DNA of 30,029 nt. Source: Podochytrium sp. JEL0797 (lineage: Eukaryota > Chytridiomycota > Chytridiomycetes > Chytridiales > Chytriomycetaceae). Positions 1 through 10,446 of this stretch are shown piece by piece. The stretch lies in NCBI GenBank assembly GCA_027596195.1, contig JADGJG010000223.1:1-30029 (forward strand), written 5' to 3'. The notes under the pieces were generated by a model, which did no database searches, was not told where the DNA came from, and saw only the letters and a list, made by a program, of their open reading frames with translations. Numbering within the stretch: the first letter of the stretch is position 1; every line of letters starts with the position of its first letter. The position numbers and the translations under genes were made by a program.

Positions 1-1631
1 GCAGAAACCGGCACCGTGAATCCCCACGAAGCAAATGTCCAACCAACCATCTTCCAGTTGATGGCCTTGACGGAACCGTTGCAGAGTCCGACACCAATGG
101 TAGCACCGACGATGCATTGAGTAGTCGAAACGGGAAGTGCCATGAACGACGCGCAAATGACAGACAAGGCGGCACCGAGCTCCATGCAGAAACCTCTGGA
201 AGGCGAGTGGTACGTCAAGTTGTTTCCAAGCTTCACCATGACCCTCCATCCGTAGAACGCCAACCCAAAGTCGATGGCGATACCACCCATGGCCAGCATC
301 CAGACCTCGACGCTAGCACTCTTGGAAACCTCTCCCTTGCTCCAAAGCTCGTACACGGCAGCGAGGGGTCCAATAGCGTTGGCAACGTCGTTGGAACCGT
401 GTCCAAATGAAGCGAAGGAGGCAGTCAAACATTGGAGGAAAGAGTTGTCGTAAACGACGGCGTGTTCGTGGGTGTGGTACCCAGAAGCGGCTTGAATGTT
501 GGCAACGTCCATGAAAAGTCCGGAGATGGCCATCTTCCAGGTTCCAACAATGAGGCTCTTGGCATAGGCGATGGGGTTCTTGATGGAAACGGACTCCTCC
601 GGGGTGGCGTCCATTGCAACGGTGGCCTTTTCGGTGACAGATTCGTTGAGTTCGCCGGGCTTTCCGTCCTCCTCTTCAAGGAGGTGAGGGGTGAACTGCT
701 TCTTGAGGTCGTACTCGAGGTGCTCGTACCTGGCTTGAGTAGGGACAGCCCAGATGTAAAAGAAGTGGTACCATTTGAGATCTTCCTCCTTCTCGAGCTT
801 GCGGAGGAAGAACGGAACGGCAAAGAACGTGCAGACGATACAGATGAAACCCGTGATTCCTCCCACAATTCCCATGCAGAGAGCAAGGTCTCCCTTCACG
901 TTGAATGGAATGAACGTGATCTTGAGAGAGGATTTTCCGTTCTTGGAGACGACAAAGAAGGAGACGATAAACGCGGTGATGGTGAAGTAGATGGGGATGG
1001 CAAAGATTCCGGCACGCAGTGAGTTCTTGGCTCTCAAGACAAACTTTCGAGTGAGAAGGTAGATGAGGGCTGCAAGGCATCCAGCAGCGATGGGGGAAAT
1101 CAACCAAGACGCGACGATTTGAGCGACACCCTTGCCTTCCCAACCCCAGTTGACAGCGCTCATACCGAAAGCAGAGACACCGACACCAATGGTACCGCCG
1201 ACGATGGAGTGGGTAGTGGAAACGGGGAATCCGAAACGAGTGGCAGTCATGACCCAGGTGGATGAGCCGATGAGAGCACACATGAAAGCCATCATGAGAA
1301 GATCTTGACGTTCGTCAAAGAGGGGAAGAGAGATGATTCCGTCCTTGATGGTACTGGCCGTTGATGCACCGAGGGCGACAGCACCAAGGAATTCGGTGAA
1401 GATGGCGATGGAACACGCTTGCCACATCTTCAAGGAACGGGAACCGACAGAGGTGGAGAACGAGTTGGCGACATCGTTGGCACCTGATATTACACGTTAG
1501 TTTCACATGGTCTAGAAGCATGAATTGAATCGAGATGACAAACCGATGGCGTAAGCGTCAAGGAACGCAAAGCAAATCGTGACAGCGAAGATCCAAGTGT
1601 ACGAGTTGATAGGGATAGGGATTGGAGCCAT
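1..1631 (-). CDS. PHO89: PHO-4 family phosphate permease (PHO89-like), copy 1, C-terminus off the window
   Basis: This is an inorganic phosphate transporter of the PiT/PHO-4 family, which symports phosphate with Na+ or H+ across the plasma membrane. The start ATG is at 1631-1629; exon 1 (1631-1544) encodes 29 residues beginning MAPIPIPINSYTW, an intron lies at 1543-1484 (GTTTGT...CAG), and exon 2 runs from 1483 past base 1. The splice creates the family signature GANDVANS at residues 30-37. A second signature, GHGSNDVANAIGP, lies in the C-terminal half, the usual inverted-repeat arrangement of this family. Many hydrophobic segments flank a charged cytosolic loop holding KKQFTPHLLEE. About 523 residues are visible; comparison with copy 2 suggests only about 25 are missing. 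It is the downstream copy of a tandem pair (see 3595-5302). Na+ versus H+ coupling cannot be told from sequence. Confidence 0.93.
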
Positions 1632-2239
1632 GATGCTTTGTCTCTTGTTGTGTAATTTCTAAATACATTCTGTTCCGGCTTTTATTAGATTCTGCTAAGG
1701 AACGGGTTTGAACACGAAATTTTTGACAGATTGGGGCACGCGCTGCGCCACGCACGAGAGTTGCACCTCCGTTGATCGACAATCATACACAACGCACCGT
1801 AAAATTCGTTTAGTCTGTCTTTCGCGCCATGCATGCTGCGTCCTTTTTTTATATAATAACACAGTGAGGAGGAAAGAGTGGAAGTCGGGATTCGTATGTT
1901 CGAATCCGAAAGTTCAACGAGCTTCGCGTGCGTGCCCCAAAAGCTGCCATAATCCTGCAGCGTCCCATTTGAACCCGTTTTGTGCCGAAACTTTCTCATA
2001 ATCCGGGATCTTTCTTTGTGTATTCCGAAAGGACAATTCACTTCTTAATCTCATTTCAAGATGTTAAGTGAGTACTACTTGTTTCCACGAGCCCGAATTC
2101 CGTTGTTTCTTTGATTCGAATAATTATAAACGCGGCTATTTTACAAAAGGCACATTCGATGTTTAAAACACGAATATTTCCAAATCTTCGGGCGCAAGCT
2201 TTACGTCCTTTAATATTGGCAGCTTTACAGTCGCAGTAG
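1632..2239. other. Intergenic region between permease copy 1 and LRR copy 1
   Basis: No credible gene is seen in these roughly 600 bases. Small ORFs on both strands have no recognisable motif. The stretch should hold the promoter of permease copy 1 on its left and the 3' UTR of LRR copy 1 on its right, since both are on the minus strand. A perfect 7-bp inverted repeat (GGATTCG, six-base loop, CGAATCC) lies near 1892-1911, with no surrounding structure to explain it. Confidence 0.6.
1679..1687 (-). promoter_or_regulatory. Possible TATA-like element of phosphate permease copy 1
   Basis: On the minus strand this reads TAATAAAAG, about 50 bp upstream of the copy 1 ATG. Copy 2 has a better TATAAA at a similar distance. 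Spacing and sequence fit a core promoter element, but there is no experimental support and A/T-rich matches are common. Confidence 0.25.
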
Positions 2240-3261
2240 CTAAAAACCCGGATTATCTCTAACATCCAGCGCCTCCAGGCGTCCCGCCAACTCAATCGGA
2301 ATATCGCCTTCCAACAAATTCCCATTCAGATACAGCAATTTGAGATTCTTGAGACGTCCCAACTCTCGCGGAATTAATCCAGAAACACTGCAATTTGAAA
2401 TCCGCAGCCGTTTCAGACGCGTGAGGTTTCCCAGCTCGGGAGGAATCGGACCTGATAGCCCTGGAATCCGGCTGAGGGATAGTTGCCGCAAGCTCCCGAG
2501 GTTACCCCATTCTGGAGGAATCGGACCTTCTATCTTGTTGCTCGAGAGGTTCAGGACTTGGAGGTTGCCCAAGTTTCCCATCTCGGGACGGAGACGGCCT
2601 CCCAGCTTCTCGTTCGATCGCAGCGACAAGTGGACGAGACTCGACAGGAGCCCAATTTCGCATGGAATCGTCCCAGAAAGTGGATTCTCGCTCAACTTCA
2701 ACTCCTTCAGCCTCTTCAACGAACCGATGCTTCGAGGGATCTCGCCGCTGAGCCTGTTTTCTGACAAGTTCAACGACACGAGATTCTCGAGGTGCGCAAT
2801 CTCCTCCGGAATCACACCGACCAGGCCTTGACCCACGATCGTCAGCACCTCTAATTTCCTGCACTCCATCAGAGCGGTGTGTATCTCGATATTCAAGCCC
2901 AACGGAAACGGACAGCGCACGTCCAACCTCCACACCATGGTCGATAAATGGGCCCATTGGTATCGAATATACACGGTTTGGTAGACTTGAGGGGCCTGGA
3001 GGAAGAACCGATCGTCTGCCATTCGGATCTCGGCTTCAGGAACTGTGAGATGGGGACGTTGGAAAAAGTGGGCGAGGTTCATTCGGATAAAGGAGTCACT
3101 CGAAAGGAGGGACAAAAGGACTTGGAGAGGATGCGAAGCTTCCAGACGGACTTTGGGGGAAGTCGGCGGAAGATTTCTTCGACGAAGAGGGGCGGGAGAT
3201 TGGTGAGTTGCGTCGTGTAAAGAGCTTGCGGGATTGTTTCGGGCTTGGACACGAGTTCCAT
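2240..3261 (-). CDS. F-box plus plant-type LRR protein, copy 1 (frame break near 3116)
   Basis: Reading leftward from an ATG at 3261, the first frame gives an F-box-like segment (LPPLFVEEIFRRLPPKSVW, then LRILSKSF). A second frame, open from about 3118 to the TAG at 2240, gives about six plant-receptor-type LRRs of the form LSGxIPxxIGxLxxLxxLxLSxN and ends DVRDNPGF. The two frames do not join directly. Copy 2 (5820-6726) has one more base in the T-run at this point and reads through, so a 1-base deletion near 3113-3119 is the simplest explanation. Alternatively, a weak GTCCCT donor at 3116 and a CAG near 3046 would excise about 71 bases and also restore frame. A shortened LRR-only protein could start at ATG 3082. 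An F-box protein would recruit substrates to an SCF ubiquitin ligase through its LRRs; that role is inferred. Confidence 0.6.
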
Positions 3262-3594
3262 TGGGATCGTATTGGATGATTGGATTGACAAATTATTGGA
3301 GATTCCAAAGCAACGAGAAAGCCAAAGCCCCAATAATAGAAGATAAAGTCATTAAAATGGTGATAAGAGAATCGACATCATGGCGCAGTGCTTTTCTTCC
3401 GCCTGTATTTCTATTGCGCTTGAGTGAGTCGCCCACGCGTCAATGTTTCCACATGCGAAGAGCGAGAGATGGAGAGATGAAAATAATCACAGCTAAAAAT
3501 CAAGAACCCACTAATTTCGTGATCCGACATGAAAATGGAATAAAAGTGTAGAAAATGCATTTCGGAGATACATATTAAGAATAAAGAATAAATA
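3262..3594. other. Intergenic region between LRR copy 1 and permease copy 2
   Basis: About 330 bases with no supported gene. It should contain the LRR copy 1 promoter and the permease copy 2 3' end. An A/T-rich stretch with AATAAA-like words lies just left of 3595, but those on the plus strand are in the wrong orientation for the minus-strand gene. Confidence 0.5.
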
Positions 3595-5302
3595 TCAAGC
3601 AGCTACCAGGGCCCCAGAAAAACTCGGCCCGCGCGAGAGAATCGCGTACAACACTCCCGAGCTGATTCCAGCCACGGGAAGAGTAAACAGCCACGACAAA
3701 CACGTCCAACCAACCATCTTCCAGTTGATTGCCTTCACAGACCCGTTCATCAATCCAACTCCAATCGTGGCACCCACAATGCATTGAGTCGTGGAAACGG
3801 GAAGCGCCAAGAAACTCGCAGAAATGACCGTCAGAGCCGCTGCCAATTCCATCGCGAATCCTCTCGAGGGAGAGTGGTAGGTGAGGTTGTTTCCGAGGTT
3901 GATCATGATTCTCCATCCGTAGAACGCGAGCCCACAGTCAATCGCGATTCCACCCATCGCGAGCATCCAGAGTTCGACTTCAGCGGTTTTGGAGACTTGT
4001 CCTTCACTCCAGAGTTGGTAAACAGCAGCAAGTGGGCCGATGGCGTTGGCAACGTCGTTGGATCCGTGTCCGAAAGAGGCAAAGGCAGCCGTGAAGACTT
4101 GGAGGAACGAAAAGAGGTATTCAACCTTGTTGTCGTAAAGAGTCGCGTGGGCATGAGATTCCTTGGCATGGTCGGATTGAACACTTGCGACATCCATAAA
4201 TAGACCCTTCATGGCGAGTTGGTAGGTACCGATAAAGAAGTTCTTGACCCATTCGATCGGGTTCTTGGAGTTGGAGAGATCAACATCCACCGTGAGCTTG
4301 TCCGTCATTTCAAACCCTTTCACAGATTCCCCCTCCTTGTGGGCGTCTTCGAGAAGGTGTGGGGTGAACTGCTTGGTGAGGTCGTACTCGAGCCGTTCAT
4401 ACTTGGGTTGAGTGGGGACAGCCCAGATGTAGAAAATGTGGTACCACTTGAGGTCCTCCTCCTTGTCGAGCTTGCGGAGGAAGAATGGAACGGCAAAGCA
4501 GACACAGAAGAGGAGCACAAACCCCGAGATTCCGCCAACAATGGCCATCGTAAGCGGCACGTTTCCAACAACCTTGAAGGTCGGGAAAAAGGTGATCTTG
4601 AGACTCGCTTTCCCGTTCTTGCTCGCGACAAAGAAGGTAGTGATGAAGGCGGTGAAGGTAAAGTACACGGGAAGAGCAAAGATTCCAGCACGCAATGGGT
4701 TCTTGGCCTTCAGGACAAACTGACGCGTGAGACCGTAAATGGCAGAAGAAATGAGACCGGCAATGACGGGGGAAATGAACCAAGAGGCGACGATTTGGAG
4801 GACACCCTTGTTGGCCCAACCCCAGTTCACGGCACTGAGTCCGTATCCAGAAACGCCGACTCCGATGGTGGCACCAACAATGGAATGAGTGGTGGAGACT
4901 GGCCAACCGAAACGAGTGGCAGTCATGACCCAGGTGGACGAGCCAATGAGAGCACACATGAAGGCCATCATGAGAAGATCTTGACGTTCGTCAAAGAGGG
5001 GGAGATAGATGATTCCATCCTTTATGGTGCTTGCAGTGGAGGAACCGAGAGCGACAGCACCAAGGAATTCGGTGAAGATGGCAATGGAACACGCTTGCCA
5101 AAGCTTCAGCGACCGCGAACCGACCGATGTGGCGAAGGAGTTAGCGACGTCGTTTGCACCTGGATTCACGAAATCAGAAGACTGTTGTTGTCAAAGTCAT
5201 CAACAGAAACGTACCGATAGCGTACGCATCAAGGAATGCAAAGCAGATAGTCACTGCAAAGATCCATGTGTAGGAATTCAGTTCCATCGGAATCGGAGCC
5301 AT
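3595..5302 (-). CDS. PHO89: PHO-4 family phosphate permease (PHO89-like), copy 2, complete
   Basis: This is a complete paralogue of the permease at the left edge and has the same phosphate symport role. The ATG is at 5302-5300; exon 1 (5302-5215) encodes MAPIPMELNSYTW and what follows, the intron is 5214-5160 (GTACGT...CAG), and exon 2 (5159-3595) ends in TGA. The intron interrupts the same codon as in copy 1, so the two share an ancestor that already had it. The product is 550 residues, within the family's usual range. The N-terminal GANDVANS signature is at residues 30-37 and the C-terminal GHGSNDVANAIGP is near residue 390, with a charged cytosolic loop between the two membrane halves. Divergence from copy 1 is concentrated in that loop and at the extreme N-terminus. 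No frame disruption is visible, so both copies look functional. Confidence 0.95.
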
Positions 5303-5819
5303 TTTTGCAAGAGAGGAGATTGATGTTTCTGAAAATGGAGAAGCGCTTTCCTTGGCGCTTTATATCTTACAAAATCCCCCGCCCGCCAAGATTTATTGAA
5401 CTTGGCCTGGCACGCGGAACTCAAATTCATTTTTCGTGCTCCTCCTTGGACGGGCCCTTAACCTTTCAGCACAATATTTTATTTGAATAGATAGGGGGAG
5501 GTGAGTCGGTTGTCACTTTCCTTGACTCCCTGTCAGATTAATGAAAACTTGGTCTTGGGCGTTGATAAATTTTTTTTAATGTTTGGAAGGAGAAGAGTGT
5601 GCCGCACGGCAGGCCGCACGGGTTCAACTCGAAACTGAAACACGCGAAAATTCGACTCCCACGAACGTGGTCGCAAAGTTCGCCTCATGCCTCCAAGCAG
5701 AGTGACTTGTCTTGGCAGTGGCAATGATGCATGTGCAGACTCAAATAAAACTGACCTTCTCCCCCTTTTCTCTATTTTATAGACCCCCACTCATGTCCAG
5801 ATCATCCTCGTACAACTCG
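5303..5819. other. Intergenic region right of permease copy 2
   Basis: About 500 bases with no supported gene. It carries the permease copy 2 promoter and, at its right end, the decayed 3' end of LRR pseudogene copy 2. Small ORFs here lack any motif. Confidence 0.5.
5359..5364 (-). promoter_or_regulatory. Putative TATA box of phosphate permease copy 2
   Basis: The minus strand reads TATAAA here, 57 bp upstream of the copy 2 ATG, in a plausible core-promoter position. No CACGTG phosphate-response E-box of the Pho4 type was seen nearby, so phosphate regulation cannot be claimed from this sequence. Confidence 0.35.
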
Positions 5820-6726
5820 TCAGGCACAAACCCCTCCAACCATTTCGACACATGTGCAACAATGTGGGAGTCTCAAGTCGCCCCAACTCTCGCGGAATTT
5901 TTTTTTCCCCAGAAACACAGCAATCTGAATTTTCAGCCGTATCAGACGCGTGAGGTTTCCCAACTCGGGAGGAATCGGTCCCGAAACCCCTGGCATCCGG
6001 CTGAGAGCCAGTATGCGCAGATTAGCGAAGTTACCCCATTCGGGAGGAATCGGGCCTTCAATCTTGTTGCACGAGAGGTGGATTAGCTCGAAGTTGGGCA
6101 AGCCACCTAGCTCGGGAGGTAGGCGGCCTTCCAGGTTCGCGTTCAATCGTAGCGAAAAGTGGACGAGGTTCGACAACTGCCCAATCTCGTGCGGAATTGG
6201 CCAAAGAGTTGATTGTCGCCCAACCTCAACTCTTTCGGCCGCTTCAACGACCCGATGCTGCGGGGTATCTCGCCTGACTGAGCTTGTTTTCTGCTAAGTC
6301 CAAGGACACCAGATTCTGGAAATGCAATCACACCGACCAGGCCTTGACCCACGCCACAATCTCCAACACCTCCAGGTTCCTGCACTCCATCAGAGCCGTG
6401 GGTATCTCCATATCCAACGGGCGCTCGTCCTTTTTCCACACCAGAATCGATAAATGGGACCATTGGCATCGAATATACACGTTCTGGTAGACTTGAGGGG
6501 CCTGGTGGAATCAAATTAGTACGAGCACGGAGAAGCGGGAAAAACTTGGCAAGGTTCATGCGGACAAACGATTCACTCGAGGGGAGGACTAAAAAGGACT
6601 TGGAGAAGATGCGAAGCTTCCACACGGATTGCAGGGGAAGTCGGCTGAAGATTTCTTCGACCAGGAGAGGGGGCAGATCTGCGAGGTGCATCGTGCAAAG
6701 AGTCTACACTTGGAACCGGATTCCAT
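5820..6726 (-). pseudogene. F-box plus LRR gene, copy 2, multiply frameshifted
   Basis: This is a degraded paralogue of the gene at 2240-3261. A minus-strand frame ending at 6143 carries the F-box segment (LPPLLVEEIFSRLPLQSVW), continues in frame through LPSSESFVRMNLAKFF where copy 1 is broken, then drifts into unrelated residues with scattered remnants such as GEIPRSIGSLKR. A different frame at 6176-5820 resumes the LRRs (LEGRLPPELGGL, GPIPPEWGNF, GPIPPELGNLTRL) before a T-run near 5891-5899 disrupts the end. An upstream ATG at 6726 aligns with the copy 1 start but is out of frame with the F-box. At least three frame changes make a functional product unlikely. It lies upstream of permease copy 2 exactly as copy 1 lies upstream of permease copy 1. 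Confidence 0.8.
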
Positions 6727-7189
6727 AGGAGCAGACTAGAGATGGAAGGGGGAACACTTGGAGACTGTGAATGCGGCGAAAAGGGGGATATCCATCCGGT
6801 TTTGTGTGTTCTTGCCCCAAACTTGCCCCCCCCGCTCCCCGCCCCACCAGGCTCATTGGCGACATGAAAAATACCGACCTGTCGGTCAAGTGAAACTGCG
6901 CACAAATCACGCGTTGTGCATGAAAGCGTGGTCAATTCAACCCAAGTTCAACCTGTTAGAGAATACTTGATATTTCAACTCCACTTTCATAGCCAACTTC
7001 ATTAATGGCTGCAATGCGAGCTGTTTCCGTAACCTTGTTTCTGCGCATCGACTCAGACTGACGCATCTCCATCCGCAAACGCTCACGCTACTTGTCCCCC
7101 TTTCCCCGTAGTGTGCACAGCAATATCCACTTTTTGCATTACAATAAAATTGGCCCGAGGGTTTGGGAAAAAATCACAAACAAATCTCG
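6727..7189. other. Divergent intergenic region between LRR pseudogene 2 and the RSC9-like gene
   Basis: About 460 bases with no supported gene. A C-rich tract sits near 6823-6850. The right half should contain the RSC9-like promoter and 5' UTR. The short ORFs seen here show no family motif. Confidence 0.5.
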
Positions 7190-10022
7190 ATGCGGTTCAA
7201 AGACGGCGACGACGGCATCGAGCGCACGCCGCAGTACTATGAGTTTATGCAGGAACTGCAGGATTTCCACGGCGAAGTCGGGTAAGGATCTCCCTGGCTT
7301 CTTTAGTAAACTCAACCGGCAACCAGCACCTCGCTGCAGCACGAAGGCATTCTGGGCGGCAAGAAGCTCGATCTGTACCGCATCTATTTGGGAGTCAAAA
7401 GGGCGGGCGGCTTTGAGAAGGTGAGTTGGAACTGCAGTAACGTGGTCTGACTTGACAACAGGTCTCGGAAGAACATGGCTGGCAAAAGGTTGCGAATCCC
7501 TTCGACTTCCCGCCCACATGCACCAACTCGGCCTACGTCATCAAGAAGGCCTACAAGTTGAATCTCTACAACTATGCTCAGGTCAAGGACTACGGAGTTC
7601 CGATCGAGCAGATCAAAGTCATGGAGAGTGCGGCGAGAAAGATCAATGAGGAGGCTGCTTCCGGTGCAGCTACTGCTACGGGTAACTATTGGAACCCTGT
7701 TGCGATTCACTGTTCCTTACCGTTGTCTCCCGATTTTGTGTGGGTTTGACAGGGCCAAAGAAAAGCAACAAGGAAAGGTCTCAATTCACCAACGCGATGG
7801 CCGTAGCGACAACTTACGTGGCCCCTCAACGTGGAAACGGGGCTCCCATCAAAGTCGAAGAATTTGCGCGTGACGGTACGTTATTCCTCGTGACATTAGA
7901 AGTGATTCTCAACCCACCCTCCCGTCTAAAACAAACAGAACGATATCTCTTGGGTGGATCCCAGAACAAACTCCTCCTTGCCCTCCAATCGGGTCTCCCG
8001 AATGAAGTTGATTGGGCTTTCAACAAACTCGTTCGCCTCAGCAGCACATCCCCGCCAAATTTCCACATTGGCTCCATCGCGGGCCTCCTCGACGCGATCC
8101 TCACGCACGCCGATCCCTTCTTTGACAACCTCAAACTCAACACGGCCATGGACAATTTCGAAACGTCTCCTGATTACTCGCGCCCGCCACACCTGCTGCA
8201 GATGTTGCCAAACTACAGCGAGCTCTCGCTCTTCAACAACCACGCGTCCGCGCAAATGATGGACCGAGTGCTGCAAATTATGCATATCCTGCGGAACCTC
8301 AGTTTCACCGACAACCATATCAAATTCTTTATTTCGCAACACGCCGTGCTCACCATCGTGGCCAAAGCCCTCGCGCTGCCGAGCTACAGCCTGTACCTGT
8401 CGCTCAAGCTCCACAGTCTAGATATTTTCGACAACCTTTCACATTCCATCGCCCTGCGCGGCAGAAACGATTTCTACCTTGCGTGTTTGAGAAAAACCTT
8501 GACCGAGTCGACTGACCGTGCCTTCTTGTTGGGTGCTGTACGCAGTTTGACCAAGTTGTGTGGCACCGATGCGAATCATGCGCACTTGTGTGATTTGGAC
8601 CCGCCCGTGCTAGCACGTGCGTTTCAGCTGTTGCGTGTCGCGAAGGATGAGGAGATGGTTTACACGGTGCTCGAGTTTTTGTACTGTTATTCGTGTTTGG
8701 GGGCCGATGCGGTTGTGAAGGTCGTGGAGGCGGCGGAGCCTGGGAATGTCGTGGCGGTGTTGATGGGGTTTTTGCAACTGAAACCTGTGGAGACGAGTGT
8801 GGCTGCTGCTGCTCCGAAGGCCAAGCGCAGAAAGGTGGCGGCGGGAAGTGGAGGAGGGAAGGCGGGTGCTGCTGGTGGTGGAGTCGTGCCGCCAAACGCG
8901 CAACCGCTCATGACGGTACCAACACCCATGATGTTTCAGAAACCCGCTCCCAAACAGCCCGTGACGGGCCAGTCTACCCCGGTCTCTACCGCCGCGTCTT
9001 CGAACGTTTCGAGCCCAGCCCCCGTGAAACTCAAGGCAGCACCCCCACCCCCCGCAACTCCCGCCCCAGCACCCGTCAAAAAGTCGCGTGTCACGATTGA
9101 AGAGGATTCCGACGCGGAAATCGATATCGACGGAGACGACTCGGACGACGAAGTCTTGGCCTCGGGATCCACGCCTGCCGCCGTCCACCCAACACTACCA
9201 CCCCCCACAAAATCTACCCCCGCGCCACCTTCCTTCCTCGACATGTACAACCCATCCGCGGCCTCTGCGACCCCTGGCGCCAAAAAACGCGGCCGCCCGC
9301 CCAAGCACAAGGCCGAAGTCGACAGCTACAGCGCGCAACTCGCGCAACAGATGCAGCAACAGCAGATGCTCATGATGCAGCAGAATCCCAACATGAACCT
9401 GCAGGAGCAGCAGAACATGATGGCTATGTTGCAGCAGCAACATGCGGGGATGGTGAGTGCGTTTACGGCGAGTAAAGCGGCTGGAGGTGCGGGTGCGGCA
9501 GCGGCTGTGGCGGTGGAGGAGGAGGAGGAGGAGGAGGAAGAGGTGAAGGAACCTGAGTTTGAGTGTCGTTGGAAAGAGGAGGGTGCGAAATCGGAATGTC
9601 CCTTCAAGTTTGGGACCGAGGTGGAACTGCTGCAACACCTTGCCGACAAGCATTTCCCGACCACACTCACGGCTTTTTCGTGCAAGTGGGGAGGAAATTG
9701 TGTTGGCACCTCTGCCACGACGCGGGCCGCCGTATTCCATCACGTGCGCACGCATATTGGCGATTCGAATCTCCCGTCTGCGGCGCCCTTGCGTCCCATC
9801 GTTTCGAAACCGTTCAAGAGCAACAACGTGGGTGGAGACAATGGCGGGCCCGATTTGGTGGGGATCCCGTTGACGGCCTTGTTGGTGATGCGGAATGTGG
9901 CGCGGTGGTCGACCAAGAGACGCGAGTTGTTTTTGCCTTGGGAAGGGGAGTTGGTGGTGGCGATGGCGGAGAGGCCGAAAGTGACCAAGATGATTGCGGA
10001 GATGATGTATGAGTTGCGTTGA
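7190..10022 (+). CDS. RSC9: RSC9/ARID2-like subunit of the RSC/PBAF chromatin remodeller
   Basis: This is a nuclear DNA-binding subunit of a SWI/SNF-class remodelling complex. Exons are 7190-7281, 7327-7420, 7462-7681, 7753-7875 and 7939-10022 (TGA), giving about 870 residues. Spliced exons 1-3 form an ARID domain at about residues 12-110 (RTPQYYEFMQELQDFHG, LDLYRIYLGVKRAGGFEKV, HGWQKVA). Then come a helical repeat-like region containing LLALQSGLPNEVDWAFNKLV, a low-complexity Pro/Ala/Ser region with an acidic patch, an AT-hook (KKRGRPPKHK), a Gln/Met-rich coil and a run of about ten Glu. Near the C-terminus are two Cys2-His2-like fingers (CRWKEEGAKSEC...HLADKH; CKWGGNC...HHVRTH), followed by a conserved tail GIPLTALLVMRNVARW. 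ARID followed by this finger pair is the RSC9/ARID2 layout. The fourth intron (63 nt) is in frame and stopless, so its retention is possible. Confidence 0.88.
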
Positions 10023-10446
10023 GGCTGGGAGGAGGGGGTGCCCTAAAGAGACAGCACAAATAAAAAATTTCTCGCTCGCTCCCCCCCCCCCCCCCCCCGT
10101 AAACATTCTTTCCCAGACCTTCTCGAGCCAACATGTTGTCAATATCGAAAGAAAGAAAGATATGCTTTTGATTCGGGGAGGCGGGTTGGGGTGGGAGGAG
10201 TGGCGGCACTGCTGGAGAAAAGCCCCAACCCCCTCCGCGGCATGCCGCGTTCTCTTCAACGAGACGCCGCAGCCGCAGCAGGAGCAGAAGTAGCCACACA
10301 TAAAGCATTAACCCCAACAAGATTCGACAATTCCTTGCAGGAAATACATTTTTTATAATTTAGATATCGCGACCGCGGATTTTAGTGCAAACAGATATAA
10401 TATTAGAGAATGGGAGAGTCCGCTTCCGTTTAATTCCATACAAAAA
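10023..10446. other. Convergent intergenic region with C18 homopolymer
   Basis: The RSC9-like gene (+) and the LRR membrane protein (-) converge here, so the 424 bases should hold both 3' UTRs. A CGCTCGCT motif is followed at 10081-10098 by 18 consecutive C. No gene is supported. Confidence 0.6.
10081..10098 (+). repeat. Poly(C) homopolymer, 18 bases
   Basis: Eighteen C in a row, directly visible, in the 3' region of the RSC9-like gene. Length is likely to vary between strains or sequencing platforms. Confidence 0.95.

Larger units (their letters stand above)
1..3261 (-). repeat. Segmental duplication unit 1: LRR copy 1 plus permease copy 1
   Basis: The pair F-box/LRR then phosphate permease, in that order on the minus strand, occurs here and again at 3595-6726. 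Corresponding points are offset by about 3.5-3.7 kb (permease ATG 1631 versus 5302; conserved LRR-gene ATG 3082 versus 6559). The copies differ substantially at silent and loop positions, so the event is older than the YdcZ duplication. Confidence 0.7.
3595..6726 (-). repeat. Segmental duplication unit 2: LRR pseudogene 2 plus permease copy 2
   Basis: Second copy of the LRR-permease pair. Here the permease is complete and intact while the LRR member has decayed, so the two genes of the unit have been under different constraint since duplication. Confidence 0.7.

Noticed and set aside
1880..1920. GTTCGAATCC resembling a tRNA T-arm
   Set aside because: It is explained by a simple 7-bp inverted repeat. 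No acceptor stem, D-arm or anticodon arm can be formed from the flanks.
4219..5220. Long plus-strand ORF (333 codons) opposite permease copy 2
   Set aside because: It lies wholly antisense to a conserved transporter exon, is Gly/Glu/Arg-rich as expected of a shadow frame, and has no motif.
10081..10098. Poly(C) tract as a telomere-like or recombination element
   Set aside because: It is a pure homopolymer with no repeating telomere unit, located in an ordinary convergent 3' region.
9195..10301. Minus-strand ORF (368 codons) opposite the RSC9-like last exon
   Set aside because: It is His/Arg/Leu-rich low complexity produced by the antisense of Gln, Glu and Pro codons in the real gene, and it crosses the poly(C) tract.
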